Positions 38,469 through 47,836 of a stretch of 64,000 bases of DNA are shown here, piece after piece (positions within the stretch are counted from its first letter, which is position 1; each line of letters opens with the position of its first letter). The notes under the pieces were generated by a model, which saw nothing but the letters and a program-made list of their open reading frames with translations, did not search any database and was not told where the DNA came from. Made by a program: the position numbers and the translations under genes. Where the stretch lies: positions 175,599 through 239,598 of the forward strand of contig NZ_JAUMKB010000009.1 of NCBI RefSeq assembly GCF_030519375.1. Reading direction: 5' to 3'. The stretch comes from Mucilaginibacter tolerans. Lineage in GTDB: Bacteria > Bacteroidota > Bacteroidia > Sphingobacteriales > Sphingobacteriaceae.

Positions 38469-38726
38469 TTAGGAATAGTGATAGCGGCACTGCAGAATAT
38501 GCAATCTGTTATCTTTAACCTGATAAACCAACCGATGTTCATCTGTTATTCGCCGACTCCAGCAGCCTGAGAAATTTCCTTTCAAAGGCTCTGGTTTACC
38601 AATTCCTTTGTATGGAGATCTTAATGTGTCTTTTATAAGATCATTGATACGCTGAAAGATCTTCTTATCAGTTTGCTGCCAGTATAAATAATCTTCCCAG
38701 GCTTTGTTTTGCCAGACCAGTTCCAT
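38469..38726 (-). CDS. yoeB: Toxin YoeB (mRNA interferase)
   Basis: An 85-aa ribosome-dependent endoribonuclease toxin of the RelE superfamily. Counting from ATG 38726, the catalytic residues E46, R65, H83 and Y84 fall at exactly the E. coli YoeB positions (KPEPLKGN, ITDEHRLVY and CRYHYS), which supports that start over the TTG four codons earlier. It begins 1 bp after the antitoxin stop and is therefore coupled to it. No ORF decay is seen, so the toxin should be active. Confidence 0.95.
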   Translation of the reverse strand: MELVWQNKAWEDYLYWQQTDKKIFQRINDLIKDTLRSPYKGIGKPEPLKGNFSGCWSRRITDEHRLVYQVKDNRLHILQCRYHYS

Positions 38727-38727
38727 A

Positions 38728-38982
38728 TCAATCTTCAATCAATTTATGAGATTGGTGTTGTCCGCTATTCATCTCATCAATAGCATCTTGCAAACGTTTT
38801 CTATTGGCTTCACTTTTCATCAGATGCAAAGTTTCAATAATAGAATTATATTCAGCTAATCCCATCACCACTACATTTTTCCCTTTGGTACGTGAAACAA
38901 TTACGGTTTCGGCATCGTCACTTACCATATCCAGATTCTTAGCAAGATTGCGGCGAAACTCGGTATAATTTATAACTTCCAT
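38728..38982 (-). CDS. yefM: Antitoxin YefM (Phd/YefM family)
   Basis: An 84-aa antitoxin. The N-terminal DNA-binding fold has MEVINYTEFRRNLAKNLDMV and VIVSRTKGKNVVVMGLAEYN; the C-terminal part is the unstructured toxin-binding region. It would bind the palindromic operator at 38992-39011 and repress the pair. The module lies among non-ribosomal genes that separate the two ribosomal operons. Confidence 0.95.
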   Translation of the reverse strand: MEVINYTEFRRNLAKNLDMVSDDAETVIVSRTKGKNVVVMGLAEYNSIIETLHLMKSEANRKRLQDAIDEMNSGQHQSHKLIED

Positions 38983-38991
38983 GGCTTCAAA

Positions 38992-39018
38992 TTAAGTACT
39001 TAATCAAGTACAAATATA
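38992..39018 (-). promoter_or_regulatory. yefM-yoeB promoter with nested palindromic operator
   Basis: A -7 element TATATTTG (39011-39018, minus strand) is followed at once by the 12-bp palindrome TTAAGTACTTAA (38992-39003) and the overlapping inverted repeat GTACTT-N4-AAGTAC (38996-39011). A TTG 17 nt upstream of the -7 is slightly short of the usual 19-21 spacing. YefM operators are known to be palindromic; here the core is AGTACT. Confidence 0.7.
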
Positions 39019-39075
39019 AGATATTTTTTATAATGCAAGTAATTCCGACTTCAACCTTCCGTCTCCGCGTTCAGA

Positions 39076-40335
39076 CTAATCCATCATCAACCTTCTGATC
39101 AGTTCGGCACTTTGTGCTTTCCCTTCTTCTAAACGGTCTTTAAAGAATGCCTGAACATCGTTGAAATGCTTTTTATAGCCTTCCATGTCGCCGTATCCGA
39201 TAATGGCCGACCATTCTCTTACCGCCGAATGGAATTCCAGATCGTCACCACGGATGGTTTTATCATACAAAGCTGCCTGTATCGATTCCTCCAATAATTC
39301 TTCCTCCTTAAACAGGTATTCGGCAATGCCCAGGCGTAAACGGAAAGGTGGCGTTTGGCAGATCAGATTATCATACGGGTTTACACCCAAGTGGTACCAG
39401 GCGTCTACCATGCTTAAGATACTCAGATGCGAGTTCGGTTTTTGCAATTCATGGTGCTGTGAGAGGGAGAATTCTTTCATCACTTTGTCGTTCAGCATGA
39501 TAGGCTTACGGCTTTCATGAAAAACGAAGTCGCGGGCACGGTATAATCTTTCGCGGAAGGCCTTCTCTTCCTCTTTAATCATCAGCTTAAATAATTCTGA
39601 CTCCGATACGGCATACCGTTTCACTTGTTGCCGCGCATAAGGATTTAATATTGCCAGTCCGGCATACACGTGTGCTTTATAACTAAATATCCGCAGCGTG
39701 GTCAGTATTTTCACATTGTCTATCCCTCCTACGTACGAGCCATTCTCCCATGGGAAAAAACCTGCTTCCTTCCACGCGGTGCCCATGCTTTCAAAACCTA
39801 CGTGGGTTACAGCCTGGGTATCGGCTACAATTTTATCGTGTTCGTGATAGTCTGGAATTTCTACAATGTCTGTTTCAACTGCAGTGAAGAGATCAAGCAT
39901 TCGTTGGTAGGCCTCATCCCCGGCCCTGTGTTTTATAAGGATCAGCTTCTGCCCTTTCGGCTCGAAACCGGGCCCATGCATCGCATGAAAGGTGATAATC
40001 TGCGCATCGGCAGGCAGATGCTTTTCAAATATGGCTATTTCAGGATGCTTAACAGAGGTTTGTCCGGCAACTATAGCGCCGTATTTGGTTGATGGACCGT
40101 AAGCGGCAACAACATCAGCAAGGCGATCTGCTTCGACAGAGTAAACGACCAGGTCGCTCGCCCGGGCTACATCGCTGCCGTTGTCCTTTATCGTAATACC
40201 AAGTGGATTAAGCTCTGCCTCCAAACGCTCCCTGTTCTCTGGCAAATCGCAACCGCTAACCGCGTAACCAGCCTTTGCAAAGGCCTTGGCATACAGCTTT
40301 CCCATGTCGCCCAAACCGATAATACCTATATTCAT
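39076..40335 (-). CDS. Prephenate dehydrogenase of the fungal TYR1-like type
   Basis: A 419-aa NAD(P)-dependent dehydrogenase. The nucleotide-binding GLGDMG is at 7-12, followed by VVYSVEADRLADVVAAYGPS, GQTSVKHPEIAIFEKHLP, HAMHGPG and VADTQAVTHVGFESMGTAW. These blocks resemble Saccharomyces TYR1 (YSVEA, TYGPSSK, GGQTSCKLPEI, HSLHGP, ADTQAVTH) more than E. coli TyrA or ordinary bacterial prephenate dehydrogenases. It would convert prephenate to 4-hydroxyphenylpyruvate in tyrosine synthesis. No other aro gene is adjacent. Confidence 0.82.
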   Translation of the reverse strand: MNIGIIGLGDMGKLYAKAFAKAGYAVSGCDLPENRERLEAELNPLGITIKDNGSDVARASDLVVYSVEADRLADVVAAYGPSTKYGAIVAGQTSVKHPEIAIFEKHLPADAQIITFHAMHGPGFEPKGQKLILIKHRAGDEAYQRMLDLFTAVETDIVEIPDYHEHDKIVADTQAVTHVGFESMGTAWKEAGFFPWENGSYVGGIDNVKILTTLRIFSYKAHVYAGLAILNPYARQQVKRYAVSESELFKLMIKEEEKAFRERLYRARDFVFHESRKPIMLNDKVMKEFSLSQHHELQKPNSHLSILSMVDAWYHLGVNPYDNLICQTPPFRLRLGIAEYLFKEEELLEESIQAALYDKTIRGDDLEFHSAVREWSAIIGYGDMEGYKKHFNDVQAFFKDRLEEGKAQSAELIRRLMMD

Positions 40336-40512
40336 GTCGCTAATATAAGTATGCGTTACCTAATTTATAATTAAAGCTTAATTATTGCTTGATATTACTG
40401 GTTACATTTTTCTTTAAATTAGTATATCTTTTGTTCGACGAAATCAGTATAAAAGGAATAAAACATTTTTCATAAAAGTTATTTACATATTAATTAACTT
40501 GAAATCTAAAAT

Positions 40513-41370
40513 ATGCCACCAATGACCAAGCGCTTTCTGTTACCCGGTTTCCTGTTTGTCTTCCTTTGTGTTTTTATGTGCAGTGCGGCAAAAGCTCAGG
40601 ACACCACAAAAAAGGCGGAGCCTGAAAAAAAGGTTGAACCTGTAACGCAACAGCCTGTTACAAAGTCTGTTGCTCAACCAACGATAAAGCCTCTTTACCG
40701 TCATCACAGCATATCACCTGCTGTCACCCCACCGGCTGCTGCAACAAAAAACCCCGCGCAGCAGGCAGCAAAAACTATTGCTCAACAGCCGGCAACATCA
40801 AGTACAATGGACACAACACAACCTGATCTGAAAACTCCGGCTGACCCAAATCAGCTGAATGCTAAGAGTCTCAGCAACCAGTATCAATACATGCTGAGCA
40901 AGACTCTCCGTTTTCAGCAACCTTTGCTTGCTGCTTTATGGAAAAATGTGACTGATACACTCACCAAAGAACGTAACGACGTAAAAGCAGCGCAGGCCAA
41001 ACTAAGCGCCGATGCTAAACTGATAGATAGTTTAAAAACTGCGTCTGCCAATGCTGCAAAAGAACCGGCTGGTTCGCAATCAAGCAGTACGCCTTCTGAT
41101 ACGATCAGTATGTTTGGGATTGTTCTGTCAAAATCGACTTATAATCTCGTAATGGTTGGGTTGGTAATTGGATTGGCCATTGCCCTGGCAATCGTAATTG
41201 GGACTACAGCTAAACACAAATACGAAGCACGTCACCGCACCGAGCTTTATGAAGAAATAGAAGAAGAGTTTAAAACCTACAAAGCCAAAGCCACCGAAAA
41301 AGAACTGAAGCTTGCCCGCGAGCTGCAAACTGAACGCAACAAGCTGGATGAGCTATTAGGACGTGGATAG
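40513..41370 (+). CDS. Membrane protein with Pro/Ala/Gln-rich periplasmic part and cytoplasmic coiled coil
   Basis: A 285-aa protein of no family I recognise. Signal peptide (residues 1-29, ending CSAAKAQ; Met4 is an alternative start); a Pro/Thr/Ala/Gln-rich linker to about 115; a helical stretch 120-180; one transmembrane segment 211-231 (VMVGLVIGLAIALAIVIG); then a charged coiled coil (ELYEEIEEEFKTYKAKATEK...) to the end. The cut signal plus one later anchor places the N-terminal part outside and the coiled coil in the cytoplasm. Single gene followed by heptad repeats. Confidence 0.7.
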   Translation: MPPMTKRFLLPGFLFVFLCVFMCSAAKAQDTTKKAEPEKKVEPVTQQPVTKSVAQPTIKPLYRHHSISPAVTPPAAATKNPAQQAAKTIAQQPATSSTMDTTQPDLKTPADPNQLNAKSLSNQYQYMLSKTLRFQQPLLAALWKNVTDTLTKERNDVKAAQAKLSADAKLIDSLKTASANAAKEPAGSQSSSTPSDTISMFGIVLSKSTYNLVMVGLVIGLAIALAIVIGTTAKHKYEARHRTELYEEIEEEFKTYKAKATEKELKLARELQTERNKLDELLGRG

Positions 41371-41380
41371 ACCTTATTGA

Positions 41381-41446
41381 TTTCGAATTTCGAATGTTCA
41401 ATTTCGAATTTTATGTTAGGGTAAATCCGAAATCACAAATTCGACA
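41381..41446. repeat. Heptad arrays, word TTTCGAA and its partner TCCGAAA
   Basis: Four 7-bp units of TTTCGAA type at 41381-41408 are followed, after a short spacer, by three units of TCCGAAA, TCACAAA, TTCGACA at 41426-41446. They lie between two convergent genes; the same word occurs at 9851-9880. Confidence 0.85.
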
Positions 41447-41451
41447 TATCA

Positions 41452-43830
41452 TCACTCCGACCTCAAACTTTTCACCGGATTTGCAACTGCAGCTTTGATG
41501 GCCTGGAAGCTTACAGTCAGCAATGTAATTAGCAAGGCGCCGATGCATGATACCACAAATACCCACCATGAAATTGTGGCGTGATAATGATATCCATTTA
41601 GCCATCCGTTGAGGAAATACCAGGCTATTGGTGTGGCGATGATGCAGGATAACATAACAAGCGTTAAAAAATCTTTAGAAAGCATACCCCACAAGTTGAA
41701 TACCGAAGCACCCAATACTTTACGTACACCTATCTCTTTGGTTCGCTGCTCGGCAACAAATGAAGCTAGTCCAAACAAACCTAATGATGAAATAAATATC
41801 GCTAGTATAGCAAAGATTGATGCCAGTTTGCCTATGCGCTCTTCATCGGAGAACTTTTTGGCATAATTCTCATCTGTAAAATGGTAATCAAATGGACTAG
41901 CCGGGTTATATTTCTTGAAAACGCCTCCTATTTTAGCCAATGCGTCCTGTATGTGAGCATCTGGCTTTATTTTTATCGTAATAATATTTGCCCAATTATA
42001 ATCCACAAAAAAGATAGTAGGCTGAACGGGCGTGTATGGCGATTGCATTATCATGTTGTCGATCACGCCGACAACAGTATATGTCTTCTTGTCCTTACGG
42101 ATGATCTTACCTATCGGGTTCTTAAAGCCGGTGAGCTTTACAGCACTCTCATTTAATACCATAGCACTGGTATCACTTGCAAAGTCGCGTGAGAAATCAC
42201 GACCCCTGCGTATGTGCCAGCCAATGGTTTTACCGAAATCCCGCGTTACAGCTATTGTGCCAAAAAGCGGATTGGTACCGGGTTGTTTTCCCTCCCATTC
42301 ATACCCAATCTGGTTGCTGTACACATCTGTAGTGGGGCTTGATGACTCGGCCATATTCTCCACCACCCCGGTGTTGATCAGGTCGCTTCTTAGAGCGTCA
42401 TAGTGACCATAGATATCGGGGGTGTTCATATCTATAGAGATCAACCCTTCACGAGAGTATCCAACAGGCCTGTCCTTGGCATAGTTGATCTGCCGGAAAA
42501 CGATGATCGTACCAATAATCAATGTAACCGATATGGTAAATTGCAGAACCACTAATATTTTGCGCGGGATAGCTGCAAATCTGCCCGCCCGGAAAGTTCC
42601 TTTCAGCACTTTTACCGTATTAAACCCTGAAAGGTAAAACGCAGGATAGCTGCCTGAAACAAAACCTGTAAAGACTGTAAATAAAATAATTACCAGCCAA
42701 AAACCGGCATTAGCCCAGGGAATGGACATGGATTTATCGGCTATAACATTAAAGAAAGGTAATGTACCAAGTACGATCAACACAGCAAATACCAATGCCA
42801 GGCAGGCCATCAATACCGATTCGCTCAGGAACTGAACGATCAGCTGCTTTCTTATTGAACCAATAGCTTTACGTATACCTACTTCCTTAGCACGTTTTTC
42901 AGATCGCGCTGTACTCAGGTTCATAAAGTTGATACAGGCCAGCAGTAAGACAAATATTCCGATAATGCCAAAAAGCCAAACATACTGTATACGTCCTCCC
43001 TTTATCTTACCGTTCTCAAAATCGCTATAAAGCCGCCATTTATCCATTGGGTGTAGCAGCAAGTGTTCATTGCCTTCCTCCTTCTTCACATATTTCTGCG
43101 TAATGAGCTCGATGCTGGCAGATGTTTTGGCCATGTCCACATTATCATTCATCTGCAAAAAGATCTGGAAACTGTGATTATCCCATTCAGTCGACGAGCG
43201 TTGCAGCCATTTCTCGGTAGTCACGTACTTATCCCATGACATCAGGAAGTGTGTATCATTAAAGGATGAATTTTTAGGAATATCCTTATAAACACCAGCA
43301 ACCTTAAAATCGTATTTATTATTGATGCGGACCGTTTTGCCTACTACATCATCGCCACCGAAAAGGGCCGCTGCAAGTGAATGATCAATGAGAATCGACG
43401 ACGGATCTGTCAACCCTTTCATAGTGCCGGTTAGCTTTTCCAGACTCATCATGGTAGGGAATTCAGGCTGCACCCACATGCCCGACTTAGAGAGCTTCTT
43501 TTCGCCAGCACCAACAATAAACCCAAAATTCCACGAGGTAAGGGTGACGTACTTAAAGTCGGATCCATACTTGTTACGCAGTTCTACTCCAAGAGGAATG
43601 GCCATAGCCTGTCCGGTACCCGTTTCATTATTAAACGTCTGGGTAATCATCACCTGCGCTATCTTTTTATGGTTAGCGTGGTAATGATCATAGGTCAATT
43701 CATCATACATCCAAAAGCCGATGAGCATGGCCACCGCCATACCACATGCCAAACCCAATACATTGATGGAGGAGTAAACTTTGCTTTTAAGCAGGTTACG
43801 CCAGGCGATCTTGAAGTAATTTTTAAGCAT
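41452..43830 (-). CDS. ABC transporter permease of the MacB/FtsX type
   Basis: A 792-aa inner-membrane permease with two MacB periplasmic core domains and FtsX-type transmembrane helices: one after MLKNYFKIAWRNLLKSKVY, then pairs around WLFGIIGIFVLLLACINFMN, FLSESVLMACLALVFAVLIV and in the C-terminal SIFAILAIFISSLGLFGLA. The motifs RAKEVGIRKAIGS and RTKEIGVRKVLGAS are the two cytoplasmic coupling helices. ATG 43830 is chosen, because the 29 upstream codons encode an atypical sequence. No ATPase gene is adjacent; such permeases often export lipids, peptides or drugs. Confidence 0.88.
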   Translation of the reverse strand: MLKNYFKIAWRNLLKSKVYSSINVLGLACGMAVAMLIGFWMYDELTYDHYHANHKKIAQVMITQTFNNETGTGQAMAIPLGVELRNKYGSDFKYVTLTSWNFGFIVGAGEKKLSKSGMWVQPEFPTMMSLEKLTGTMKGLTDPSSILIDHSLAAALFGGDDVVGKTVRINNKYDFKVAGVYKDIPKNSSFNDTHFLMSWDKYVTTEKWLQRSSTEWDNHSFQIFLQMNDNVDMAKTSASIELITQKYVKKEEGNEHLLLHPMDKWRLYSDFENGKIKGGRIQYVWLFGIIGIFVLLLACINFMNLSTARSEKRAKEVGIRKAIGSIRKQLIVQFLSESVLMACLALVFAVLIVLGTLPFFNVIADKSMSIPWANAGFWLVIILFTVFTGFVSGSYPAFYLSGFNTVKVLKGTFRAGRFAAIPRKILVVLQFTISVTLIIGTIIVFRQINYAKDRPVGYSREGLISIDMNTPDIYGHYDALRSDLINTGVVENMAESSSPTTDVYSNQIGYEWEGKQPGTNPLFGTIAVTRDFGKTIGWHIRRGRDFSRDFASDTSAMVLNESAVKLTGFKNPIGKIIRKDKKTYTVVGVIDNMIMQSPYTPVQPTIFFVDYNWANIITIKIKPDAHIQDALAKIGGVFKKYNPASPFDYHFTDENYAKKFSDEERIGKLASIFAILAIFISSLGLFGLASFVAEQRTKEIGVRKVLGASVFNLWGMLSKDFLTLVMLSCIIATPIAWYFLNGWLNGYHYHATISWWVFVVSCIGALLITLLTVSFQAIKAAVANPVKSLRSE

Positions 43831-44023
43831 CTTCCCTAAGTTTAAAATTCGCTTATTAAAAGACGCCTTGAATTTTAAATCGTTGCAGGGAAAAATAAAA
43901 AAGTCATTTTCACACATCCGTGATAATGCGTTTTGTTTCGTTCTTTATTTTGTAACAGTCAGAGCGAAACACCTCTCTTCTATCGTTATTGCAATGACGC
44001 TACATTATCGGGGTCCAAAAATA

Positions 44024-44049
44024 AAAGCCACCCGTTTCCGAATGGCTTT
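44024..44049 (-). terminator. Terminator after rpsJ, end of the str operon
   Basis: AAAGCCA pairs with TGGCTTT, extended by four pairs (two G-U) to a tetraloop (GAAA on the RNA), followed by U-rich sequence on the minus strand. It lies 26 bp past rpsJ, so rpsJ and rplC are not on one transcript. Confidence 0.82.
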
Positions 44050-44074
44050 CTTAATATCTGATCTTCCGGTACTA

Positions 44075-44380
44075 TCACACCTTGATCTCCACTTCAACAC
44101 CGCTTGGCAATTCAAGCTTCATCAAAGCGTCAACAGTTTTTGAGTTTGAGCTGTAGATGTCCAATAATCTCTTGTAAGAGCATAGTTGGAATTGCTCACG
44201 TGCCTTTTTGTTTACGTGTGGTGAACGCAGTACAGTGAAAATTTTCTTTTCAGTTGGCAGCGGAAGCGGTCCGCTTACTACAGCACCCGTAGGTTTTACT
44301 GTCTTTACGATCTTCTCAGCTGATTTATCAACCAGGTTGTAATCGTACGATTTTAATTTGATTCTGATTCTTTGGCTCAT
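44075..44380 (-). CDS. rpsJ: 30S ribosomal protein S10
   Basis: A 101-aa head protein ([39 protein letters not shown]), which also acts in NusA/NusB/NusG antitermination in bacteria. In most Bacteroidota it is followed by rplC; here it is the last gene of the str operon and is ended by a terminator. A 149-bp gap filled by a 9-bp repeat palindrome separates it from fusA. Confidence 0.98.
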   Translation of the reverse strand: MSQRIRIKLKSYDYNLVDKSAEKIVKTVKPTGAVVSGPLPLPTEKKIFTVLRSPHVNKKAREQFQLCSYKRLLDIYSSNSKTVDALMKLELPSGVEVEIKV

Positions 44381-44450
44381 TTTGTTTGTTTTTTAAACCA
44401 ACCCTAAGAGCTATTTATTAGGGAGTGGTTGATTGTTTATTTTATATTAG

Positions 44451-44521
44451 TTGTAGAGGTTGTAGAAGTTGTAAGGGTTGTAAAGGTTTTAACTACTTCA
44501 ACCATTACAACCACTACAACC
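44451..44521. repeat. 9-bp repeat palindrome between fusA and rpsJ (word TTGTANANG)
   Basis: Four 9-bp units of TTGTANNNG at 44451-44486 face three units of TACAACCAN type at 44497-44521. They are reverse complements and would form a long hairpin in the fusA-rpsJ mRNA. Confidence 0.88.
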
Positions 44522-44529
44522 TTTCTAAC

Positions 44530-46641
44530 TTAATCTATAGCAACTTGTTTTCTACCCTTTGCCTTAGCAACTACTTCGTCCTGAACGTTACGTGGTGCTT
44601 CAGCATAATGGTCAAACTCCATAGTTGAAGTTGCACGGCCCGAAGTGATGGTACGTAACTGAGTTACATAACCAAACATTTCTGAAAGTGGTACCATTGC
44701 TTTGATCACCTGAGCACCTGCACGGGTGTCCATACCTTGCAGCTGGCCACGACGACGGTTCATGTCACCGATAACATCACCCATGTTTTCTTCAGGGGTA
44801 AGGATCTCGATCTTCATGATCGGCTCTAACAATACCGGTTTACATTTTGGCAACGCCTCGCGGTAAGCTGAACGAGCTGCAATCTCGAAAGATAATGCAT
44901 CCGAATCGACAGCGTGGAACGAACCATCAATTAAACGTACTTTTAAGCTGGTTAAAGGATAGCCTGCCAATACACCGTTATCCATAGCTGCTTTGAAGCC
45001 TTTTTCTACAGATGGGATGAACTCGCGAGGGATAGCACCACCAACGATCTCATTCACAAACTGTAAGCCTTCTTTGCCCTCATCGGTTGGAGAAACAACG
45101 ATCTGGATGTCGGCAAATTTACCACGACCACCAGTTTGTTTCTTATAAGTCTCACGGTGTTGTATAGTACCTGTGATTGCTTCTTTGTAAGCTACCTGTG
45201 GTGCACCCTGGTTAACTTCAACTTTAAACTCACGTTTCAGACGATCCATGATGATATCCAGGTGCAACTCGCCCATACCAGAAATTACAGTTTGACCTGT
45301 ATCCTGATCGGTTTGTACACGGAAGGTTGGATCCTCTTCAGCCAGTTTACCCAAAGCAATACCTAATTTATCAACGTCAGCCTGAGTTTTTGGCTCAATA
45401 GCTAAACCGATAACCGGGTCAGGGAAGTTCATTGACTCTAATACGATTGGATGTTTCTCATCGCAAAGGGTATCGCCTGTTTTGATATCCTTAAAGCCCA
45501 CTACCGCAGCAATATCACCTGCACCTACGTTAGGGATAGGGTTTTGCTTGTTAGCGTGCATCTGGAATATACGGCTGATACGCTCTTTGTTGTCTGAACG
45601 CATGTTGTACACGTATGAACCAGCATCCAGGTTACCAGAGTAAACACGGATGAAGCACAAACGGCCCACAAACGGGTCGGTAGCAATTTTAAATGCCAAT
45701 GCAGCAAATGGTTCTTTTACGTCTGGTTTAACCAATATTTCGGCACCAGTATCTGGGTTATGACCAACCACACCTTTTGAATCCAATGGTGAAGGCATCA
45801 ACTCCATCACGTAATCCAGCATGGTTTGCACACCTTTGTTTTTGAAAGATGAACCGCAAGTCATCGGAACGATCTTACCGGCTAATGTAGCCTGGCGTAA
45901 TGCATCCAATACTTCGCGCTCAGTGATGGTTGTAGGATCTTCAAAGAATTTCTCCATCAGCCCGTCATCAAACTCAGCTACTGCTTCTAATAATTTCTCT
46001 CTCCACTCAGTTGCTTCCTCGATCATATCGTCAGGGATTGGCACTTCAGTAAAGGTCATACCTTTATCGTGCTCGTTCCAAACAATACCTCTCCAGTTGA
46101 TCAAATCAACCACACCTTTGAAGTTATCTTCGGCACCGATTGGCAATTGAAGCGGAATAGCAGTACTGCCCAGCATTTCTTTAACCTGTTTAACCACGTT
46201 TAAGAAATCAGCACCAGAACGGTCCATTTTGTTAACGAAACCGATACGTGGTACGTTGTAGTTGTTAGCCAAACGCCAGTTAGTTTCTGACTGTGGCTCA
46301 ACACCGTCAACAGCTGAGAATAAGAATACCAGCCCATCCAGTACGCGCAATGAACGGTTTACCTCTACGGTAAAGTCCACGTGTCCCGGAGTATCGATGA
46401 TGTTGATGTGGTAGTTGTGGCCACGGTATTTCCAGTTAACGGTAGTAGCAGCTGATGTGATAGTGATACCACGCTCCTGCTCCTGCGCCATCCAGTCCAT
46501 TGTAGCCGCACCCTCGTGCACCTCACCAATCTTGTGGCTCACGCCCGAATAGTAAAGGATACGCTCGGTTGTAGTGGTCTTACCGGCATCGATGTGAGCG
46601 GCAATACCTATGTTTCTTGTATATTTAAGATCTCTTGACAT
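44530..46641 (-). CDS. fusA: Elongation factor G
   Basis: A 703-aa translational GTPase that drives translocation. The P-loop [15 protein letters not shown], the G2 [16 protein letters not shown]3 DTPGHVDF and G4 NKMDRSGAD lie in order in domain I, followed by domain II to V with [18 protein letters not shown]. It is the third gene in str order rpsL-rpsG-fusA-rpsJ. It has 92 bp to rpsG, filled by octads. Confidence 0.98.
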   Translation of the reverse strand: MSRDLKYTRNIGIAAHIDAGKTTTTERILYYSGVSHKIGEVHEGAATMDWMAQEQERGITITSAATTVNWKYRGHNYHINIIDTPGHVDFTVEVNRSLRVLDGLVFLFSAVDGVEPQSETNWRLANNYNVPRIGFVNKMDRSGADFLNVVKQVKEMLGSTAIPLQLPIGAEDNFKGVVDLINWRGIVWNEHDKGMTFTEVPIPDDMIEEATEWREKLLEAVAEFDDGLMEKFFEDPTTITEREVLDALRQATLAGKIVPMTCGSSFKNKGVQTMLDYVMELMPSPLDSKGVVGHNPDTGAEILVKPDVKEPFAALAFKIATDPFVGRLCFIRVYSGNLDAGSYVYNMRSDNKERISRIFQMHANKQNPIPNVGAGDIAAVVGFKDIKTGDTLCDEKHPIVLESMNFPDPVIGLAIEPKTQADVDKLGIALGKLAEEDPTFRVQTDQDTGQTVISGMGELHLDIIMDRLKREFKVEVNQGAPQVAYKEAITGTIQHRETYKKQTGGRGKFADIQIVVSPTDEGKEGLQFVNEIVGGAIPREFIPSVEKGFKAAMDNGVLAGYPLTSLKVRLIDGSFHAVDSDALSFEIAARSAYREALPKCKPVLLEPIMKIEILTPEENMGDVIGDMNRRRGQLQGMDTRAGAQVIKAMVPLSEMFGYVTQLRTITSGRATSTMEFDHYAEAPRNVQDEVVAKAKGRKQVAID

Positions 46642-46654
46642 AATATTTTGATTG

Positions 46655-46731
46655 AGTGAATTAGCGAAATAGTGAATTACTGATTAGTATAACGTTACCA
46701 AATCAACAATTCACTAGTTCATTCATTCAAT
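46655..46731. repeat. Octad repeat palindrome between rpsG and fusA (word AGTGAATT)
   Basis: Four 8-bp units of AGNGAANT type at 46655-46686 face units AATTCACT, AGTTCATT, CATTCAAT at 46708-46731. The two runs are approximate reverse complements. Confidence 0.82.
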
Positions 46732-46733
46732 AA

Positions 46734-47201
46734 TTAGAATCTAAAATGTGAGAACGCCTTGTTGGCTTCAGCCATTTTGTGCGTATCTTCTTTCTTCTTC
46801 ACAGCAGCACCTTCACCTTTTGAAGCCGAGATGATCTCACCTGCTAATTTCTCCATCATGGTTTTTTCGCCACGACGACGTGCATAGCTGATCAGCCATT
46901 TCATACCCAAAGCAACTTTACGCTCAGGACGAACTTCTGTAGGCACCTGGAAGTTTGCACCACCTACACGGCGGCTTTTTACTTCTACAGCAGGCATTAC
47001 GTTGTTCAAAGCTTTTTTCCAGGTATCTAAACCGTTTTCGTTAGTCTTTTTCTCAACTATCTCAACAGCGTTATAGAATATAGCGTATGCGGTAGATTTT
47101 TTACCATCATACATCATATTGTTTACGAACCTTGTTACCAAAGTATCATTGAACTTTGGATCAGGAAGGATAATTCTCTTTTTTGGTTTTGACTTTCTCA
47201 T
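46734..47201 (-). CDS. rpsG: 30S ribosomal protein S7
   Basis: A 155-aa protein that nucleates the 30S head and contacts the E-site t[40 protein letters not shown] and [15 protein letters not shown] are diagnostic. The ATG is 18 bp after the rpsL stop. Confidence 0.98.
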   Translation of the reverse strand: MRKSKPKKRIILPDPKFNDTLVTRFVNNMMYDGKKSTAYAIFYNAVEIVEKKTNENGLDTWKKALNNVMPAVEVKSRRVGGANFQVPTEVRPERKVALGMKWLISYARRRGEKTMMEKLAGEIISASKGEGAAVKKKEDTHKMAEANKAFSHFRF

Positions 47202-47219
47202 GTTTACTATCCTCCTTAA

Positions 47220-47636
47220 TTATTTCTTTTTACCGCCTTTGCCCGCTGGTGCAGCTACCTGACCTGGTTTAGGGCGTTTAGTACCATATTTACTACGACG
47301 CTGGTTACGACCTGCAACACCTGAGGTATCCAATGCACCACGGATGATGTGGTAACGTACACCCGGTAAGTCTTTAACACGACCGCCGCGGATCAACACG
47401 ATGGAGTGCTCCTGTAAGTTGTGACCTTCACCTGGGATGTAAGCGTTTACTTCTTTTCCGTTGGTTAAGCGCACACGGGCCACTTTACGCATTGCTGAGT
47501 TTGGTTTCTTAGGGGTAGTGGTGTACACACGGGTGCACACGCCTCTTCGCTGTGGACAGCTGTCCAACGCTGGCGACTTACTCTTGTCAACCAGAGCTAC
47601 TCTACCTTTTCTAACTAATTGTTGAATAGTAGGCAT
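47220..47636 (-). CDS. rpsL: 30S ribosomal protein S12
   Basis: A 138-aa decoding-centre protein with [35 protein letters not shown] and [14 protein letters not shown]. Lys43 and Lys88, where streptomycin-resistance changes occur, are both wild type. The C-terminal tail is lysine-rich. It is the first gene of the str operon, 70 bp downstream of a consensus promoter. Confidence 0.98.
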   Translation of the reverse strand: MPTIQQLVRKGRVALVDKSKSPALDSCPQRRGVCTRVYTTTPKKPNSAMRKVARVRLTNGKEVNAYIPGEGHNLQEHSIVLIRGGRVKDLPGVRYHIIRGALDTSGVAGRNQRRSKYGTKRPKPGQVAAPAGKGGKKK

Positions 47637-47706
47637 TCTTCCTTTTTTTGTTTATTTGTTGTTCCCTTCTAAGCACGCCAACACGACGGGCAGTTTTTAG
47701 GGACTG

Positions 47707-47737
47707 CAAAAGTACGGACTTCTTTTTTGATTTTCAA
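47707..47737 (-). promoter_or_regulatory. Promoter of the str operon
   Basis: On the minus strand TTG, 20 nt, TACTTTTG, an excellent match to the Bacteroidota -33/-7 consensus, about 70 nt upstream of rpsL. Confidence 0.85.
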
Positions 47738-47764
47738 GTGGTTGGGTGAAGTTTTTTTAATTAG

Positions 47765-47822
47765 TTGGATGGTTGAACCTCGTTGTAAAGTTGGAAGGTT
47801 GAAAAGTTGTAAAGTTGGGCTT
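47765..47822. repeat. Octad repeat array (word GTTGNAAN), left half
   Basis: Two 8-bp units GTTGGATG, GTTGAACC and, after two bases, five more GTTGNAAN units to 47822. Its reverse-complement counterpart is at 48006-48069, with a larger inverted-repeat element between them. Confidence 0.78.
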
Positions 47823-47836
47823 GATATTCCCCAAGC

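Noticed and set aside
43970..44000. Second copy of the GTCATTGCGA element after the permease start
   Set aside because: Only a short ATTGCAATGACG half-match is seen, with no partner arm.
44425..44628. Plus-strand Cys/Tyr/Asn-rich frame near fusA
   Set aside because: Its first part is translated 9-bp repeat and the rest is antisense to fusA.
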